A DNA stretch of 64,000 bases, from positions 6,722,518-6,786,517 of the forward strand of contig NC_065563.1 of assembly GCF_022605725.1 (NCBI RefSeq), in the 5' to 3' direction. The notes under the pieces are model-generated. The model was not told where the DNA came from, ran no database searches, and saw only the letters and a list, made by a program, of their open reading frames with translations. Below, piece by piece: positions 19,909-31,391 of the stretch. The stretch comes from Anthonomus grandis grandis (lineage: Eukaryota; Arthropoda; Insecta; Coleoptera; Curculionidae). The translations under genes were made by a program, and so were the position numbers. Positions within the stretch are counted from its first letter, which is position 1, and each line of letters begins with the position of its first letter.

Positions 19909-22787
19909 ATGTTCACGAAGGTTGAATCTCATTTATGTTCATATTCTACTAGTAAGATTGAAATTAGCTCTTCGAAAAACTTAAGTATCTTTATTCTTAA
20001 TATACAATCCCTAAGAAACAAGATGGATGAGCTTCATCTTTTGCTGGACACATGTAATTTTCCTGATATTGTACTTCTGACTGAGCACTGGTTGAGGCCT
20101 AGTGACGGTTTTTTAATATCTGATTATCTTCCTATATCAAATTTTTGTCGTCAACAATCTATACATGGAGGAACCATAATCTTGGCTAGGCAAACAATTG
20201 AAACGATTTTTTGTAATATTGATAAGTATGATAATCTTCTGTTAGAGAATGTTTTTAAATTCTCTCTTTCTTTTTGTAAGCGTTTTAATTTATATTTTCT
20301 TTGTGTTTATAGGCCACCTACAGGAGATATTGCTATGTTTCTGGACAAACTTGATTCTATTTTATCCCAGTTGTCCCTACACTCTAAGGTTATATTGGCT
20401 GGTGACTTTAATATCAACTACACTGATGAAACCTTGCCACGTACTTCTCTTTTAAGTATTTTAAATTCTTACGACTTGAAAATGCACGTTCTTTCTCCCA
20501 CACGAATAACATCTTCATCTGCAACTACAATTGACTATTTCTGTACAAATTTTGATGACGTTTTATGCACAGTACTCCCATCTGGTATTTCCAACCATGA
20601 AGCTATTCTTGCTAAAATGCCATATAATACTGTATCATCTTCATCTCATTATATGGGAAGAATTTTCAGCAGGAGAAATTTCAATGCTTTTTCTGCTGCT
20701 ACATACAGCTTCGGTAAATTGGAATGCACTTGAAACGGCTTCTGACCCACTTACTTTATTTTTTCAAGTTCTGTGTGATAAGATCAATCAGTGCTTTCCT
20801 AAAATGAGGCTTAAAACTAAGAAACGAAAACCATGGATCCTCTTGGCTCCAAGGCCTCTTGTAGCCTTAGAATTTCTGCTAAAAACCTCCGTTTTTTGAC
20901 TAAATTGTGCAAATATACCACAAATGAAAATATCCTTGTATATCATCAGAAATACCGTAGTCTGTACAGAAAGACAATTAAAGCAGCAAAATCTAATTAT
21001 TATAGGGATCGCTTATATCGCTATTATCGCTTATATATATAATATGTCATCAAATAGGCAAAGAGAGTGTTGGTCGATTATTAATGATTTTAGACATTGC
21101 CATAGAAAAGTATCGGAACCGGAGTTAAGACCTGACATTTTAAACGACTATTATTGTGATATACCTAATATCTTGCTCAAGGGCATTCGTAGTAACATTG
21201 ATCCCTTACACTATCTTCAACAAGTGTCGGTTGAGCATTCATTTTTCTTTCATCCTGTCGAACTTACCGAAGTAAAAACTGAAATCAAACGCCTAAAAAA
21301 CCATAAATCATCTGGAGCTGATGGGATATCTTCGAGGTTGTTACTCTTTTTGCCTGATTCAGCCTTAAATGCTTTAGTTTCTGCCATAAACAATTCTTTA
21401 CATAATGGCATTTTTCCTTCATGTTTAAAAGAGGCAGTGGTTATCCCTCTTCATAAGGGTGGAGATTTGGATCAGCCTTGTAATTTCCGTCCCATTTCTA
21501 TTTTGTCTACCCTCTCTAAGATTGTTGTTGAAAGTTGAAAAAGTTGAAAAACTTGCAAAAAGCAGAATTTTGTCCTTTTTACATCATAATGGCATTTTGT
21601 CTGCAAATCAGTTTGGATTTCAAGCCGGTAAAGGGACTCATGATGCTGTTTTTAGCTTTTTGGAGAGCGTCTATGTGTCCTTGAATTCTGGAGAGTCATC
21701 GGCGGCAGTGTTTTGTGATCTATCCAAAGCATTTGACTGTGTAGATCATGGAATACTGTTATCTAAGCTCGATAAATATGGTTTTAGAGGCGTAGCATTG
21801 CGATGGCTTGAGTCCTATCTATCAAATCGTACTCAGAAGGTTTCAGTGTCTGGGCGTTTGTCTGCTTCTAGATCCCTAAAATGTGGCGTTCCCCAGGGTT
21901 CAGTGTTGGGACCATTGTTATTTTTACTGTACGTGGATGACTTGAGTTCATTGAAACTGCAGGGCAAGGTGGTTCAGTTTGCTGATGATACCACCATACT
22001 ATGGAGCCATAAAAATTCTGACTATATTAAGACTTGTATCCTTGAAGACCTTCAGATTTTATCAGGGTGGTGTGCTTCCAACAGGCTCGTGTTTAATGTA
22101 AGAAAGACGTCTATTATGGGGTTTAAGTGCGATGTTCAGGGTCTGATGTTTGACGAAAATTCCCTCTTGCAGAATAAAGAGTGCTGCAAGTTCCTAGGAA
22201 TTACCATTGATGGTCGCCTTCGGTTTGAAGATCATATTTTACATTTAGCTGGGAAATTATCTTCTGGATGTTTCGCAGTAAGAATGGCAAAACAAGAGCT
22301 GGGAGGGGTGGTTGCACGTTCAGTGTACTTTTCACTTATTGAATCTCATATTCGGTATGGCTTGCCTTTTTGGGGTTTAACCAATAAGGGGCTACTTAAC
22401 ATTATCTTTGTTATTCAAAAAAAAGCAGTTAGATACCTGTGTTCTGCTAAGTTAAGAGATTCTTGCAAACCCCTCTTCATTTCTGAAAAAATCCTAACTC
22501 TTTTTTCACTCTTTATCTTAGAAACAGCTGCTCTTATTCACAAAATTCCCAAACTACCCTCTGACACTGGCCATTTGACTCGTCGTGTAAATGATGTTCC
22601 CCTTCCTATTCCTACGTCTTCCCTTACCAAAAACTCATTAATTTACATAAGTAAAAAAATTTACAATCATGTTCCTCTGTGTGTTAGACATATATCGGAT
22701 GTTAAGAAATTTAAAAGAGAATTAAAGTCGCTTTTATTGGCTAAGGTATATTATAACCTGGATGACTTTTTTAATGATAGGTTTTAA
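19909..22787 (+). pseudogene. LINE ORF2: endonuclease and reverse transcriptase, four frameshifts
   Basis: The endonuclease (19909-20733) shows SIFILNIQSLRNKMDELHLL, LLTEHWLRP, AGDFNINYTD and SNHEAILAKM. The reading frame changes near 20690, 20845, 21035 and 21530. The last shift lies at a GTTGAAAAA slippage tract. The reverse transcriptase (21459-22787) has FCDLSKAFDCVDHGILL, GVPQGSVLGPLLFLLY and FADDTTILW. The thumb has CKFLGITIDGRLRFEDHI. All catalytic motifs survive, but the frameshifts prevent a full product, so this copy is dead unless the indels are assembly errors. Confidence 0.9.
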
Positions 22788-23034
22788 CCTTGGACATGTT
22801 GGAAAGTTTTCTTTTTTTCCTTTTTTCTTCTCTAGTTTTGTCAACAAGTTTACCTTTATTTAGTAATTGATTATTTTATTTAGTTATCTTTAATTTAAGT
22901 ATGTTCAAAAAGTTTTGTCTTCTTGTGTTTAATTTTGTTCATTGTTTTGTCAATTTTTGAAATTGTATTTTTTTTTTGTTTTTTTAGCTTGTACGATGCT
23001 TGTACACAAGATTATTCTGCACATTTTCTTTCTT

Positions 23035-23705
23035 TCTTTCTTTTCCAATTCTTCCTTGTTTTTTCCCACGCCCAATTATTAAGTGCCTGGGAGATTTGTT
23101 TTTTGCTAAGACCGAGACAACCGGGTTCGGGGCCTACAAAGGGGTTAACGGAACCTTGTCTTGCCAGTTCGTCTGCCCGCTCTTTGCCTCAACACCTTGG
23201 TGTCCTAGGACCCACCTCAGTCTCACTTCCTTATGTGCTGCAAGCCTTTCCAATGCGTCTCTGCATTCCTGCGCTAGCGCTGAGCTGGCCCTGGGTTTCT
23301 GAATCGACTTGAGGGCGGCTTAACTATCGGCGTAGATGCAAATCCCCCCTGTTACCTTCCAATGCCTCTCGTTTGTTCGCTACTTCAAGAATAGCAAATA
23401 CCTCCGCTTGGAAAACTGTGGTGTGTTTCCATAGCGGGAAGGATTCCCCTGTGTTCGTTTCAATCCTGTACACTCCAGCTCCGGCTGAATTGGTGCTTTT
23501 CATCCATGATCCTAGAAACCACTTGGCTCTTTAATTTGGTTCGCCGACCATTCTTCCCTTGTCGGGATTTCGACTTGAAACCCCTTCTTTAACCTTAGTT
23601 TGCCACTTTCTGTAGTGCATCTGGATATCAAAATTGGTATGTTCTTACACATCCTGAGAGCAATCGTCATATGGCCTTGTCCTAAGTGAACATTGCGCCA
23701 CCCTC
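23035..23705 (-). pseudogene. RNase H-type LINE, RNase H domain (right half of a split element)
   Basis: On the minus strand, the frames read an RNase H domain: SAGAGVYRIETNTGESFPLW, VFQAEVFAILEVA, an AD[S]-type region interrupted by a stop near 23318, and the terminal block RADELARQGS. It continues to LGLSKKQISQALN and WAWEKTRKN, then breaks at the + strand LINE and continues at 18305-17832. The + strand frames over this interval are shadows of it. Several stops and shifts mark it as old. The reverse transcriptase that should precede it is absent beyond about 23705. Confidence 0.75.
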
Positions 23706-24406
23706 ATATCAATTTTATTGTAAATTTATGTGCTCATAAAATAATACAGGTTACAATACAAATAATAAGAATAAAAAACTAGAATAGTAAAAATTAAATA
23801 AAACTTACCTTCAGTTTGCCCCATCTGTAATGCTAATTGTAATATCCTTTTACTACGATTCGAATGCTCGTAGCAAACTAATATCTCTCTCTTCACTATA
23901 TATGTCAACCTATATTATTTGTCGCGGTTCGCTGGAGATCTGATAACGTGTCAGAACAAGTCGGTAAACGATTTTCGTGCGATTAGGCGGGAATACACTG
24001 GTATCTGCTTTACTTTCCTGTGAGGCCAAGGCAGACACCGGTGTCTGCTTAGTTTTTCAGAAAACTTCCAAATAAAAACAAACTTATATTGGTCAGGATA
24101 GGTCTAAAATGCATGTAAAAAATAACAAAAAAACATATTGACCCGATGGTATTTTTCAGCGGCTGTACCTGTTAAGCTACTTAAGTCAAGTAAATAAGTC
24201 ACGTTGACTGCATGAAATAGTCATATTCTAAATAGGTAATCCTGATTCTCATCTAGGCAGCTAAGCCAGTAGAAGTTTTAAGTAGATTCACTTCATAAAT
24301 TTAAGTTACTTTAACGGCCTGGAATGCTCTTTTAAGTGACCTTGGACCTCTTTCAGGCAGCTACAGATGCAGAAATGTGTATACCTAAAAACTGTTCTTT
24401 TTTCAG
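23706..24406. other. Non-coding upstream of gene 1 exon 1, with palindrome
   Basis: No transposon that I can name lies here. A perfect 18-bp palindrome occurs at 24031-24048. A minus-strand frame at about 23810-23908 ends at a consensus donor (CTGAAG then GTAAGT) and could be an exon of something on that strand. A splice acceptor (TTTTTTCAG) at 24398-24406 ends the stretch. Confidence 0.5.
24031..24048. promoter_or_regulatory. Perfect 18-bp palindrome, candidate protein-binding site
   Basis: The sequence GCAGACACCGGTGTCTGC is a perfect palindrome. A related half-site (CACTGGTATCTGCTT) lies 40 bp to the left at about 23997-24011, matching CACCGGTGTCTGCTT here. It lies about 360 bp before the first visible exon of gene 1. 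A dimeric factor could bind, but no factor is identified. Confidence 0.35.
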
Positions 24407-24583
24407 GCCCAAGCCCGGTCCATTCCAGAATGCTTCGAGCCAGCCAAAATGACCGATTTCCAGTTATTAATGAGAACAGTAAACGAAAACTTTCCCCACC
24501 TAAAAAAGGAAATTATTGAAGCCTTAAATAAGAAACCACGAGGTGACGACACTCATCACGAAGACATTGACGAGGAAACCTAT
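24407..24583 (+). CDS. Gene 1, exon 1 visible (unidentified Q/N-rich protein)
   Basis: The exon is bounded by an acceptor TTTTTTCAG and a donor TATGTAAGT, and it reads in phase 0 into exon 2. It is open through its whole length. A plausible start ATG is at 24449 (context AAAATGAC), but the 14 codons before it are also open, so a further upstream exon is possible. From the ATG it encodes a helical segment (MTDFQLLMRTVNENFPHLKK) that I do not recognise. Counting from this ATG the six exons encode about 1374 residues. Codon phase is conserved across all five junctions, strong evidence for a real spliced gene. Confidence 0.75.
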
Positions 24584-24645
24584 GTAAGTCCGTTGTTGGG
24601 TGCACTGGTGCATAGATCCCGATAGTAATTATTCAATATTTTAAG

Positions 24646-24816
24646 GATAAAATGATAGGGGAAAACTTTACCCCAGAATGCCAAGCGACCAAAAGATTAA
24701 TGAGCATAATCTACAACCACTATCCGCATATTGCCCTGACAGTTGTCCAGTCTTTAAAGAATAAAGCGAGAGATCAGCTTCACCTCGAATGCGCTCCTAC
24801 TGCCGTCGATTTGTCG
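24646..24816 (+). CDS. Gene 1, exon 2
   Basis: The acceptor is ATTTTAAG and the donor is TTGTCG/GTAAGT. Both ends are in phase 0. It encodes a second helical stretch (TPECQATKRLMSIIYNHYPH, ALTVVQSLKNKARDQLHLEC). Together with exon 1 this forms the only clearly folded part of the protein, perhaps a small helical interaction domain. I do not recognise the family. The intron before it is 62 bp and the one after it is 52 bp, typical insect sizes and in sharp contrast with the later introns. Confidence 0.8.
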
Positions 24817-24868
24817 GTAAGTGAGCCCTTAAGGGTTCAAATTTTCCGCTAACATACCCTTTTTCCAG

Positions 24869-27743
24869 ATTCCCGAAACGAAATCACAGGACAACCAAGT
24901 ATCCACAAACTATCAGAGGTCAAGTGTGAGCCAGGCAGGTGTAGTTTCTGAGAGGAACTCAAAAGAAGTTCACCTTAAAAGTGAAAAAGTTGACTGTACA
25001 GTTGAAGAGAACAAACTTGATGAAAATGCACCAAGCTCAAGTGAATCAGATTCACCAAACGTCCCCACCAATTGGGACGACAAAGAACCTGCAAAAAAAT
25101 CAACATTTGATGACAATAATACTAAAACCCCAACAGGTTTCAAGAAAAATCTCAAAAAAGATACTACATCAGCCCCCCAACAGGCACCAACCGACTCAAC
25201 CCAACTGGAAATGTTCAAAGAAACCAGACGCACTGTTGAACCAGACCTGAAAAAAGTTAAAACTGAACCTATCGAGAACGACCCTACAACCCAATCAAAA
25301 CAGGGCCAACAAAGGGTCATTCACTGTGAAAATTACAATAAAATCCACATAAGCGAGTCCAATGGAAGCACCTTTGTCAATGGGTACAACCCGGGAGGAG
25401 AAGCAAACGTACTCAAGAACCGAATCGAGATTTCTAAGAAAGATTATTCGGACTCGGCGAGCGATCGTAGTTTGCAGGCGAGAAATAACATGCCCCAGGT
25501 GCCAGTGGAGAATGTACTAAAAACGCGTAAAAGAAAGAGCAGAAACCAACCAAGTTCCACTGTAGAGCAGCCGAACGACTTCGAAAGACTTTTGAAGTAT
25601 TTCAAATACTTCATGGATCAACAGTTACCGAGCGGTGGCGACAGCAACGATGATAGTAGCAGAGGGTCTACAACTGATGACAAAACCGAGCACGATAGAG
25701 CAACAAATTCTTCTTCTGATGAAGAGTCACATAGTAAAGAAGAGGCTTTAGAAGAAGAGGGACTAGAAACAAAACTTAACTCCTCACTGAAAAGAAAAAA
25801 CACGACGCGGGAGAAACAGATGGTAAGTTCAGAAGCTGACTCCACATCTTCTTCTTCAAATGACCAAGATAGTGGCCAAGCAGAAGAAGAATGTTCCTTA
25901 CAGGAAAACGATTTCAGTACCTTATCTGAACCGAAACCAATAAATCACAATAAGGAAGAGGCTTGTTTCAACAGAGATTCAAATAATGACTTACAAGTGC
26001 AACAGCCTTTAAATCAATTACACCAAGGCACACAATCACTAGAAACTAGCATTAGCATCAACAGGCTCAAAGAAATTCAACAGGAGCTTCAGAGTTATCT
26101 TCGAATACAGCAGCCAGTTATGAGAGAAAATCAGCAAACTTCTGGGATATCTGAAAATAACCAACCTACAGTACTACAGTCTACTCAGCAGCAAAACCAC
26201 GACCCACCACAAGTAACTCACAAAGCACATCAAGTGGCAATTATTCAGCAAATACCCACATCACAGAGCAATCAATCTGTTGGCACTCATGATGGCCCAA
26301 TGAGTATGCAGTTTTCCTTTCCAACAGAGCAGCAACAACAAGACTTCATCAGAAAATGCATGGAAATAACGCAACAACTGAATGAAGGAATGGTACCAAA
26401 TGCTACCAATTCAGAAGGAAATAACGCACTATCACATGGACTAGTTTCAAGACAACCTGCAGAAACAATACATCATCGTCAAGACATACAGAATCATCAA
26501 AGTCTGACAAGATCATCGGCCTCTTCTGTGGCTCCTACTGAGCACTACCAACATATGGAGCTTATAAGATGTATTGATCAAAAGAAATTACAACCGCTCC
26601 CCTCTAAACCAACTGGTTCTACCAATCAAGTGGAAGTTCCAAGAATAATGCAGCATCAGAACAGACCAGAACCAGCTGGATTTCCACAACAATATATGAA
26701 CAATGAAAATTCTGTTTCCCATCAATCATATCTTCCACCTTCAGGAGGTAATTGTGGCTCTTGTTCTGTGTGCTGTCAGCAACCAAATATAACTGGGCGT
26801 CAAACAGTGATTCATTTCAATAAGAATCAACCTGCGATGAATAAAAGCAATCAAAATATGTTTTTATCTAGACCACCAACGAGCTCCACGTTATTTCCAA
26901 CGTTCGCTCCCGCTGGACAACAGCAGATGGAAATCCCTAGAAAACCTAGCAGGGAAATTGGAAATCCTTCCTCTCATCTACCACCATGTGTTATATGCAA
27001 CAGTTCATCATTAGGTCGACAGCAGTATCCAGAGATTCATCTAAACACACCAGCGTATCCATCTTTTCCGCCAGATCACAGATTTATGCAAAACCCGGAT
27101 TTATTCAGGAATCACATGAATACTGCACAATTCAATCACCATCAGAACATTCCCAATACGTTCATACAAGATTCTTATCAAATGTCCGCACCAATGCAGC
27201 ATCTTGCCAGGCAACCTCAAGTAAATTGCGGCCCTATTAGGCCACGTGGACCAGTCCACAGGAAGCCACCACCATCCTATCCAAATATCTTCATAAATCA
27301 AATGAGAGCACCATATGGAGGCCATCAAGCAATGAACAGCCAAAGAAATGCACAAAGTATCGGGATGCCACTAAATGGGTTTTCCGAAGACAGAAATGTG
27401 ACAGCAAGGAGGCAAACTTATTCAGGCATTATCCCTAGGAATCTTGAAGGACAATCGTTCAACTGTTACATGGGAAATATGGGGTTTCCAGGTCAAATTC
27501 AATCTGGAAACGTTGGCAATCAGAGGTCCAAAGCCCCTAAAAGAATCAGAGGTGACAGGGGAAATTCATTGAATGTACCACCCAAAGGGATCGAAACTGG
27601 GGTAAGAGGATTAGAAGAAGTTGTACAGCCACCAGTTAATATGGAGAATATCCAAGTTGCCCAAGCTGCAGGAAATTTAATGGTAAAAAATTTTCAGACC
27701 AACGGAGAGATGGAAAACCAAAGAGGAGAAACTTCAGTGTCAG
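24869..27743 (+). CDS. Gene 1, exon 3: long low-complexity exon
   Basis: This exon has 2875 bases from the acceptor TTTTTCCAG to the donor TGTCAG/GTATGT, starting in phase 0 and ending in phase 1. The frame is open throughout, which is unlikely by chance. The protein is disordered and rich in Q, N, S and P. It has an acidic/serine region near residues 330-390 of the visible protein (DSNDDSSRGSTTDDKTEHD), a basic cluster (TRKRKSRNQ) that may be a nuclear signal, and two cysteine clusters (NCGSCSVCC and PPCVIC) about 70 residues apart. A role as a nuclear or RNP scaffold is possible but inferred only from composition. Confidence 0.85.
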
Positions 27744-27805
27744 GTATGTAACGATTTTCATACGAAAGATGCATGTGAAAGGTTGCATATAAAAGGTGAT
27801 GGGTT
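27744..27805 (+). repeat. Intron 3 start: first copy of the tandem unit
   Basis: Right after the donor, GTATGTAACGATTTT matches the CATGTAACGATTTT block of the repeat unit seen at 32518-33000 and 38310-39355. CATATAAAAGGTGATGGGTT matches the following block. The last five bases (GGGTT) are the left target duplication of the copia element, so copia landed inside a unit. Confidence 0.65.
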
Positions 27806-28112
27806 TCTTAAAGTTATTTATTTAAATAAAACTCGGAAGGGTACATTGCAAAAGGATTTAATGGTCAAACTTTTACTAAACGCGAGAAAACTTACTAAAC
27901 GTTTGCAAAAATAAATGATTACACGTCGGCGTCGTCGGCCATTACTTGAAAGAGAAAAAAAACTTAAAACACTGTGTTGCCAACTCGTTAATACAGAAAA
28001 TAGTTTATTTTAGTATACTGCCCGCCATCTATAATTTAACCTAATTATCATTACAGAACTAACGGAACAAACTGTAAAGAGTTCTACATTTTTATAAAAT
28101 CAATATCAAACA
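27806..28112 (-). repeat. copia 3' LTR
   Basis: This 307-bp LTR pairs with 32213-32517. It is longer by a 14-base segment near 27850 and shorter by about ten bases near 28055. The polypurine tract lies at 28113-28121 (plus-strand CGCCCCCTC). Confidence 0.9.
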
Positions 28113-28202
28113 CGCCCCCTCAATTTAAATGTAATAACAAATCAGTCACCTAATACTAAAACTACATTTAAATTGCCCTGCTTAAGAATACAAAACATAT
28201 AG

Positions 28203-29973
28203 TTAATAACATTTGTTTAACACACAAGACCTAAACTTTACAAATTTTTCTTTTCCTAATGATTTCGTAAACATATCAGCACAATTATCATTAGAGCTTA
28301 CATATTTTATTAATAAAACACCTTTTACATAAAGATCCTTAATATAGTGATACTTTATATCTATATGCTTACTATGCTTTGAATTCTCACAATTCTTAAT
28401 CATAAATATGGCACTAAGATTATCTAAATTTAATAGCACTGGTTTATTTACATGTGTTAAATCACTGAGCACACCTTTGAGATTTACAAGTTACAAGTCC
28501 TGCAGAAATATACTCTGCTTCCATCGAGGATAATGCAACGCAATTTTGTTTTCGTGCATGCCATGCTATCAGATTTTTTCCATGAAAGCACACAAATCCA
28601 CTAACACTCTTTCGAGTCAGATGGTCACCTCCCCAATCGGCATCACAAACACCTATCAGTTCATTGTCCGATTTGGCAAACACAAGTCCATAGTCAATAG
28701 TGGAGCTTAAATATCTGATAATCCGCTTAGCTGCGCTCCATGCACTCACAGTTGGCTTGTCCAAATATCTTGATAAATAGGATACGCTGTAGGATATGTC
28801 TGGTCTGGTTACTAAGGACAAATACATTAGACTGCACAACAAACGCCTGTATGGAACATTCTCCAACACTGCCTCTCCACTACAGTCTATTTGAAAATTT
28901 ACTTCTATTGGAGTTGCTATGGCTCGTGTCTCTTCCATTCTAAACTCTTCTAGCAACCTTTTAATCATTCTTCTTTGGGTTATTTGAACACTGCTTGACT
29001 CCCTTTTTAGATCCATTCCAAGAAAACTCTTAACTTCTGTCATAAGTTTAACCTTAAATTCCTGGAACAAGTGATCAATAAGTTGTTTAACTTCTTTATC
29101 TGGTCCAATAATTAATGCATCATCAACAAATAATGCTAAAGATATTGATCCATTCACATAGAGACAATAATCGTGTTGTGACCTTGTAAAATTTAAATCT
29201 GTCATGACCTGGTTGAACTTCATGTTCCAGCACTTGGGAGCATTCCTTAATCCATACAAAGCTCTCCTTAGCTTTAGGCACTTTGACTCTGTTAAGAATC
29301 CTTCGGGTGGTTTGATGTATATGTCATTTTCTAAAAATCCATTTAGAAAAGCTGTGGGCACATCAATCTGGTATAACTTCCAGTTATACTGCAATGACAC
29401 TGAAATTAGTAATCTTATCGTAGCTAGTCTACACACTGGTGCGTAACTAAAATCATCGCTCTCATTATAAGGTACCTGGAAACCTCTCGCTACTAACCTC
29501 GCTTTCTTCACACCATTTTCCTTAATTTTAAAAATCCACTTTGTATCGATGACTTTTTGCCCTTCAGGAAGTTCTTCGACTGGGATCCATGTCTCAGAAT
29601 TTAAATGAGATTGGATTTCCTTTTGAATAGCTTCTTTCCAGTCTGCTGTTTTACAGGCCTCTTCAAAACTTTTTGGTTCCTCTGGAAGTGCTGTTAGCAG
29701 ACAATAAGCACTGTATAGCTCATAATCGGCTAAAGTCTTGGGTCTATTAACAGTCCTACCTCTCCTTGTTGTAGTCTCTTCACTCCAGGATAAACGCTCT
29801 TCATATTCATCATTACTACCAGCGGCATTCTCATCAGCTGCTGCTTCATCAGGATCAGGAGGTTCTGTCTCTTGAATTTGTTCTGGCACTTCAACTTGTC
29901 CTCTCATCTTCCTCTTCTTCCTCAGGTAAGTATACTTGTTTCTTTGAATTCCTTTCAGGTCCTTCTTTTCCAT
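28203..29973 (-). pseudogene. copia Pol: reverse transcriptase and RNase H
   Basis: Frame 28462-29973 contains the complete reverse transcriptase: WKEAIQKEIQSHLNSETW, ARLVARGFQVPYNESDDF, the first catalytic aspartate in YQIDVPTAFLNGF, and LFVDDALIIG. RNase H follows (VCDADWGGD, ALSSMEAEYISAG). A frameshift near 28470 separates the end of RNase H (28203-28472: SAIFMIKNCENSKHSKHIDI, CADMFTKSL). The start of frame 29973 overlaps the integrase tail in another frame near 29900, so a second shift lies there. Confidence 0.9.
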
Positions 29974-31390
29974 GGTCTTTGTCTCGGTCTTTGTACTCCA
30001 TTATGCTCTCGTCAAACCTTACATCCCTGGACTTCACAATCTTCTGCTCTTCTGGCAACCAAAGTCTGTAATCTCCAACCATGATGGCCTTTCTGGCTTT
30101 TGCATCCAGTTTATTACCTTTAGGTAGTATGGTATACCAAGCTCGACAACCAAAAATTCGAAGTTTGCTTAGGTCATTCCTACCATGCCAAATTGTTGAG
30201 GGTGTAACTACTTTGGGTAGAGCTCTGGTTGGGGTACGGTTTAATTCGTACACTGAACATCTGAGAGCCTCATCCCACAGGGTTTTTGAAATACCTGCAC
30301 CAATGATTTTAGTCCTAATCTTGTCCAGTAATGTTCTATTCATCCTCTCGGCTTTCCCATTTTCTTGAGGTGTGTAAGGCATTGTGTACTCTAAAGACAT
30401 ACCATTTTTCTTACAAAAATTCTGGAAATCTCTTGATATAAATTCACCTCCATTATCTAATCTAAAGGCTTTGACCTTGACTTTATATTGCCTCTCAAGA
30501 TCTTTAACATACTGTATAAGATTTGAGCTAGCCTCATCTTTGGTTTTTAATACTTTGATAATCAAAAAATGTGAGTAATCATCCAATATAGTTTGGAAGT
30601 ACTTACCACCATGTACAGTGGCTGGTGTGATTGGTCCGCATACATCACTATGCACTAAATCTCCAATCGCTTTGGTGACCCTTTTATTCTCCCCAAATGG
30701 GCACCTTGTCGCCTTCCCTTCCATACAACTGCTGCATATTTTGTCACATTTTGACAATCCAAGCTGCATAAGCGAGTCACCACCTGCATGGCCCAATCTT
30801 CTATGCCATAAGTCCTCCACTGATATATGGCTCTGGTACATATGTCGCTCAACTATTTTATCTATAGATAAAACATACAACCCATTCTGGGTCTCACATT
30901 GCAATGTGAAGTCTTTACCGCTTATGGTAGTTCCATTCTTCTCCACAATTATCCGATGTCCTCTTGAGGTTAGTTTTGATGCAGACAATAAGTTGTGCTT
31001 CATTTTTGGCACAATCAGGACTTCAATAGATAGTGTGATACCTTGACATTCTGTTTTTAAAGTACCAATCTTATTTTGACTTCAAAATTTCACCATTGGC
31101 TATATGTATGCATACATCCTGTGGTAGCACCTGCACATTATGCATTTTATTTTCCAACCCTGCCTGCACAAAATGATTACTTGCCCCTGAATCAAGAACA
31201 AAACTGACTCTACCCTCTAATTGACTGCAATAGTTAGCTGCATATAGTACTACTTCAGTAGCTGCGTTTACTTGATGCCTCCTAGTGTCATTAGCCCCTT
31301 TTGTTTTCTCTTGAGTATGAGCTTGACCTCCACTCCTAAAACCTCTATGGTTACCTCTAAAACCTCTGTAGCTTCTTCCCCTAAAGTTAT
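29891..31390 (-). pseudogene. copia protease and integrase
   Basis: Protease is readable at about 31090-31390 with active site VLDSGASNHF. A stop and shifts near 31070 break it. Frame 29891-31012 starts with the pre-integrase zinc-binding domain (LWHRRLGHAG, CDKICSSCMEGK). The integrase core follows with HSDVCGPI, RLDNGGEF and TPQENGKAERMN, giving the three catalytic acidic residues. An acidic C-terminal linker (LPEEEEEDE) ends it. The integrase frame itself is intact. Confidence 0.88.
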
Positions 31391-31391
31391 G

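Larger units (their letters stand above)
18310..23030 (+). mobile_element. Kiri/Daphne-like (CR1/Jockey group) LINE inserted in an older LINE
   Basis: This + strand element interrupts an RNase H LINE that lies in the opposite orientation. It starts near GCTCAGTTTTG (about 18308) with a short TTTTGATTTG tandem repeat. It carries ORF1 (18674-19906) and ORF2 (19909-22787), and ends near 23010 with a CTTGTACGATGCTTGTACA-type terminus. Both ORFs carry frameshifts. Exact ends and target duplication are not resolved. The clade assignment rests on FADDT in the reverse transcriptase and an esterase-like ORF1, and is tentative. Confidence 0.75.

Noticed and set aside
22923..23312. Two + strand frames of 100-129 codons after the nested LINE
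   Set aside because: They are antisense to the RNase H domain of the older LINE and show no motifs of their own.
24926..27751. Treating the 941-codon frame as a complete single-exon gene
   Set aside because: The frame is open upstream across two spliced exons in phase, and its end runs through a donor site into four intronic bases and a stop.
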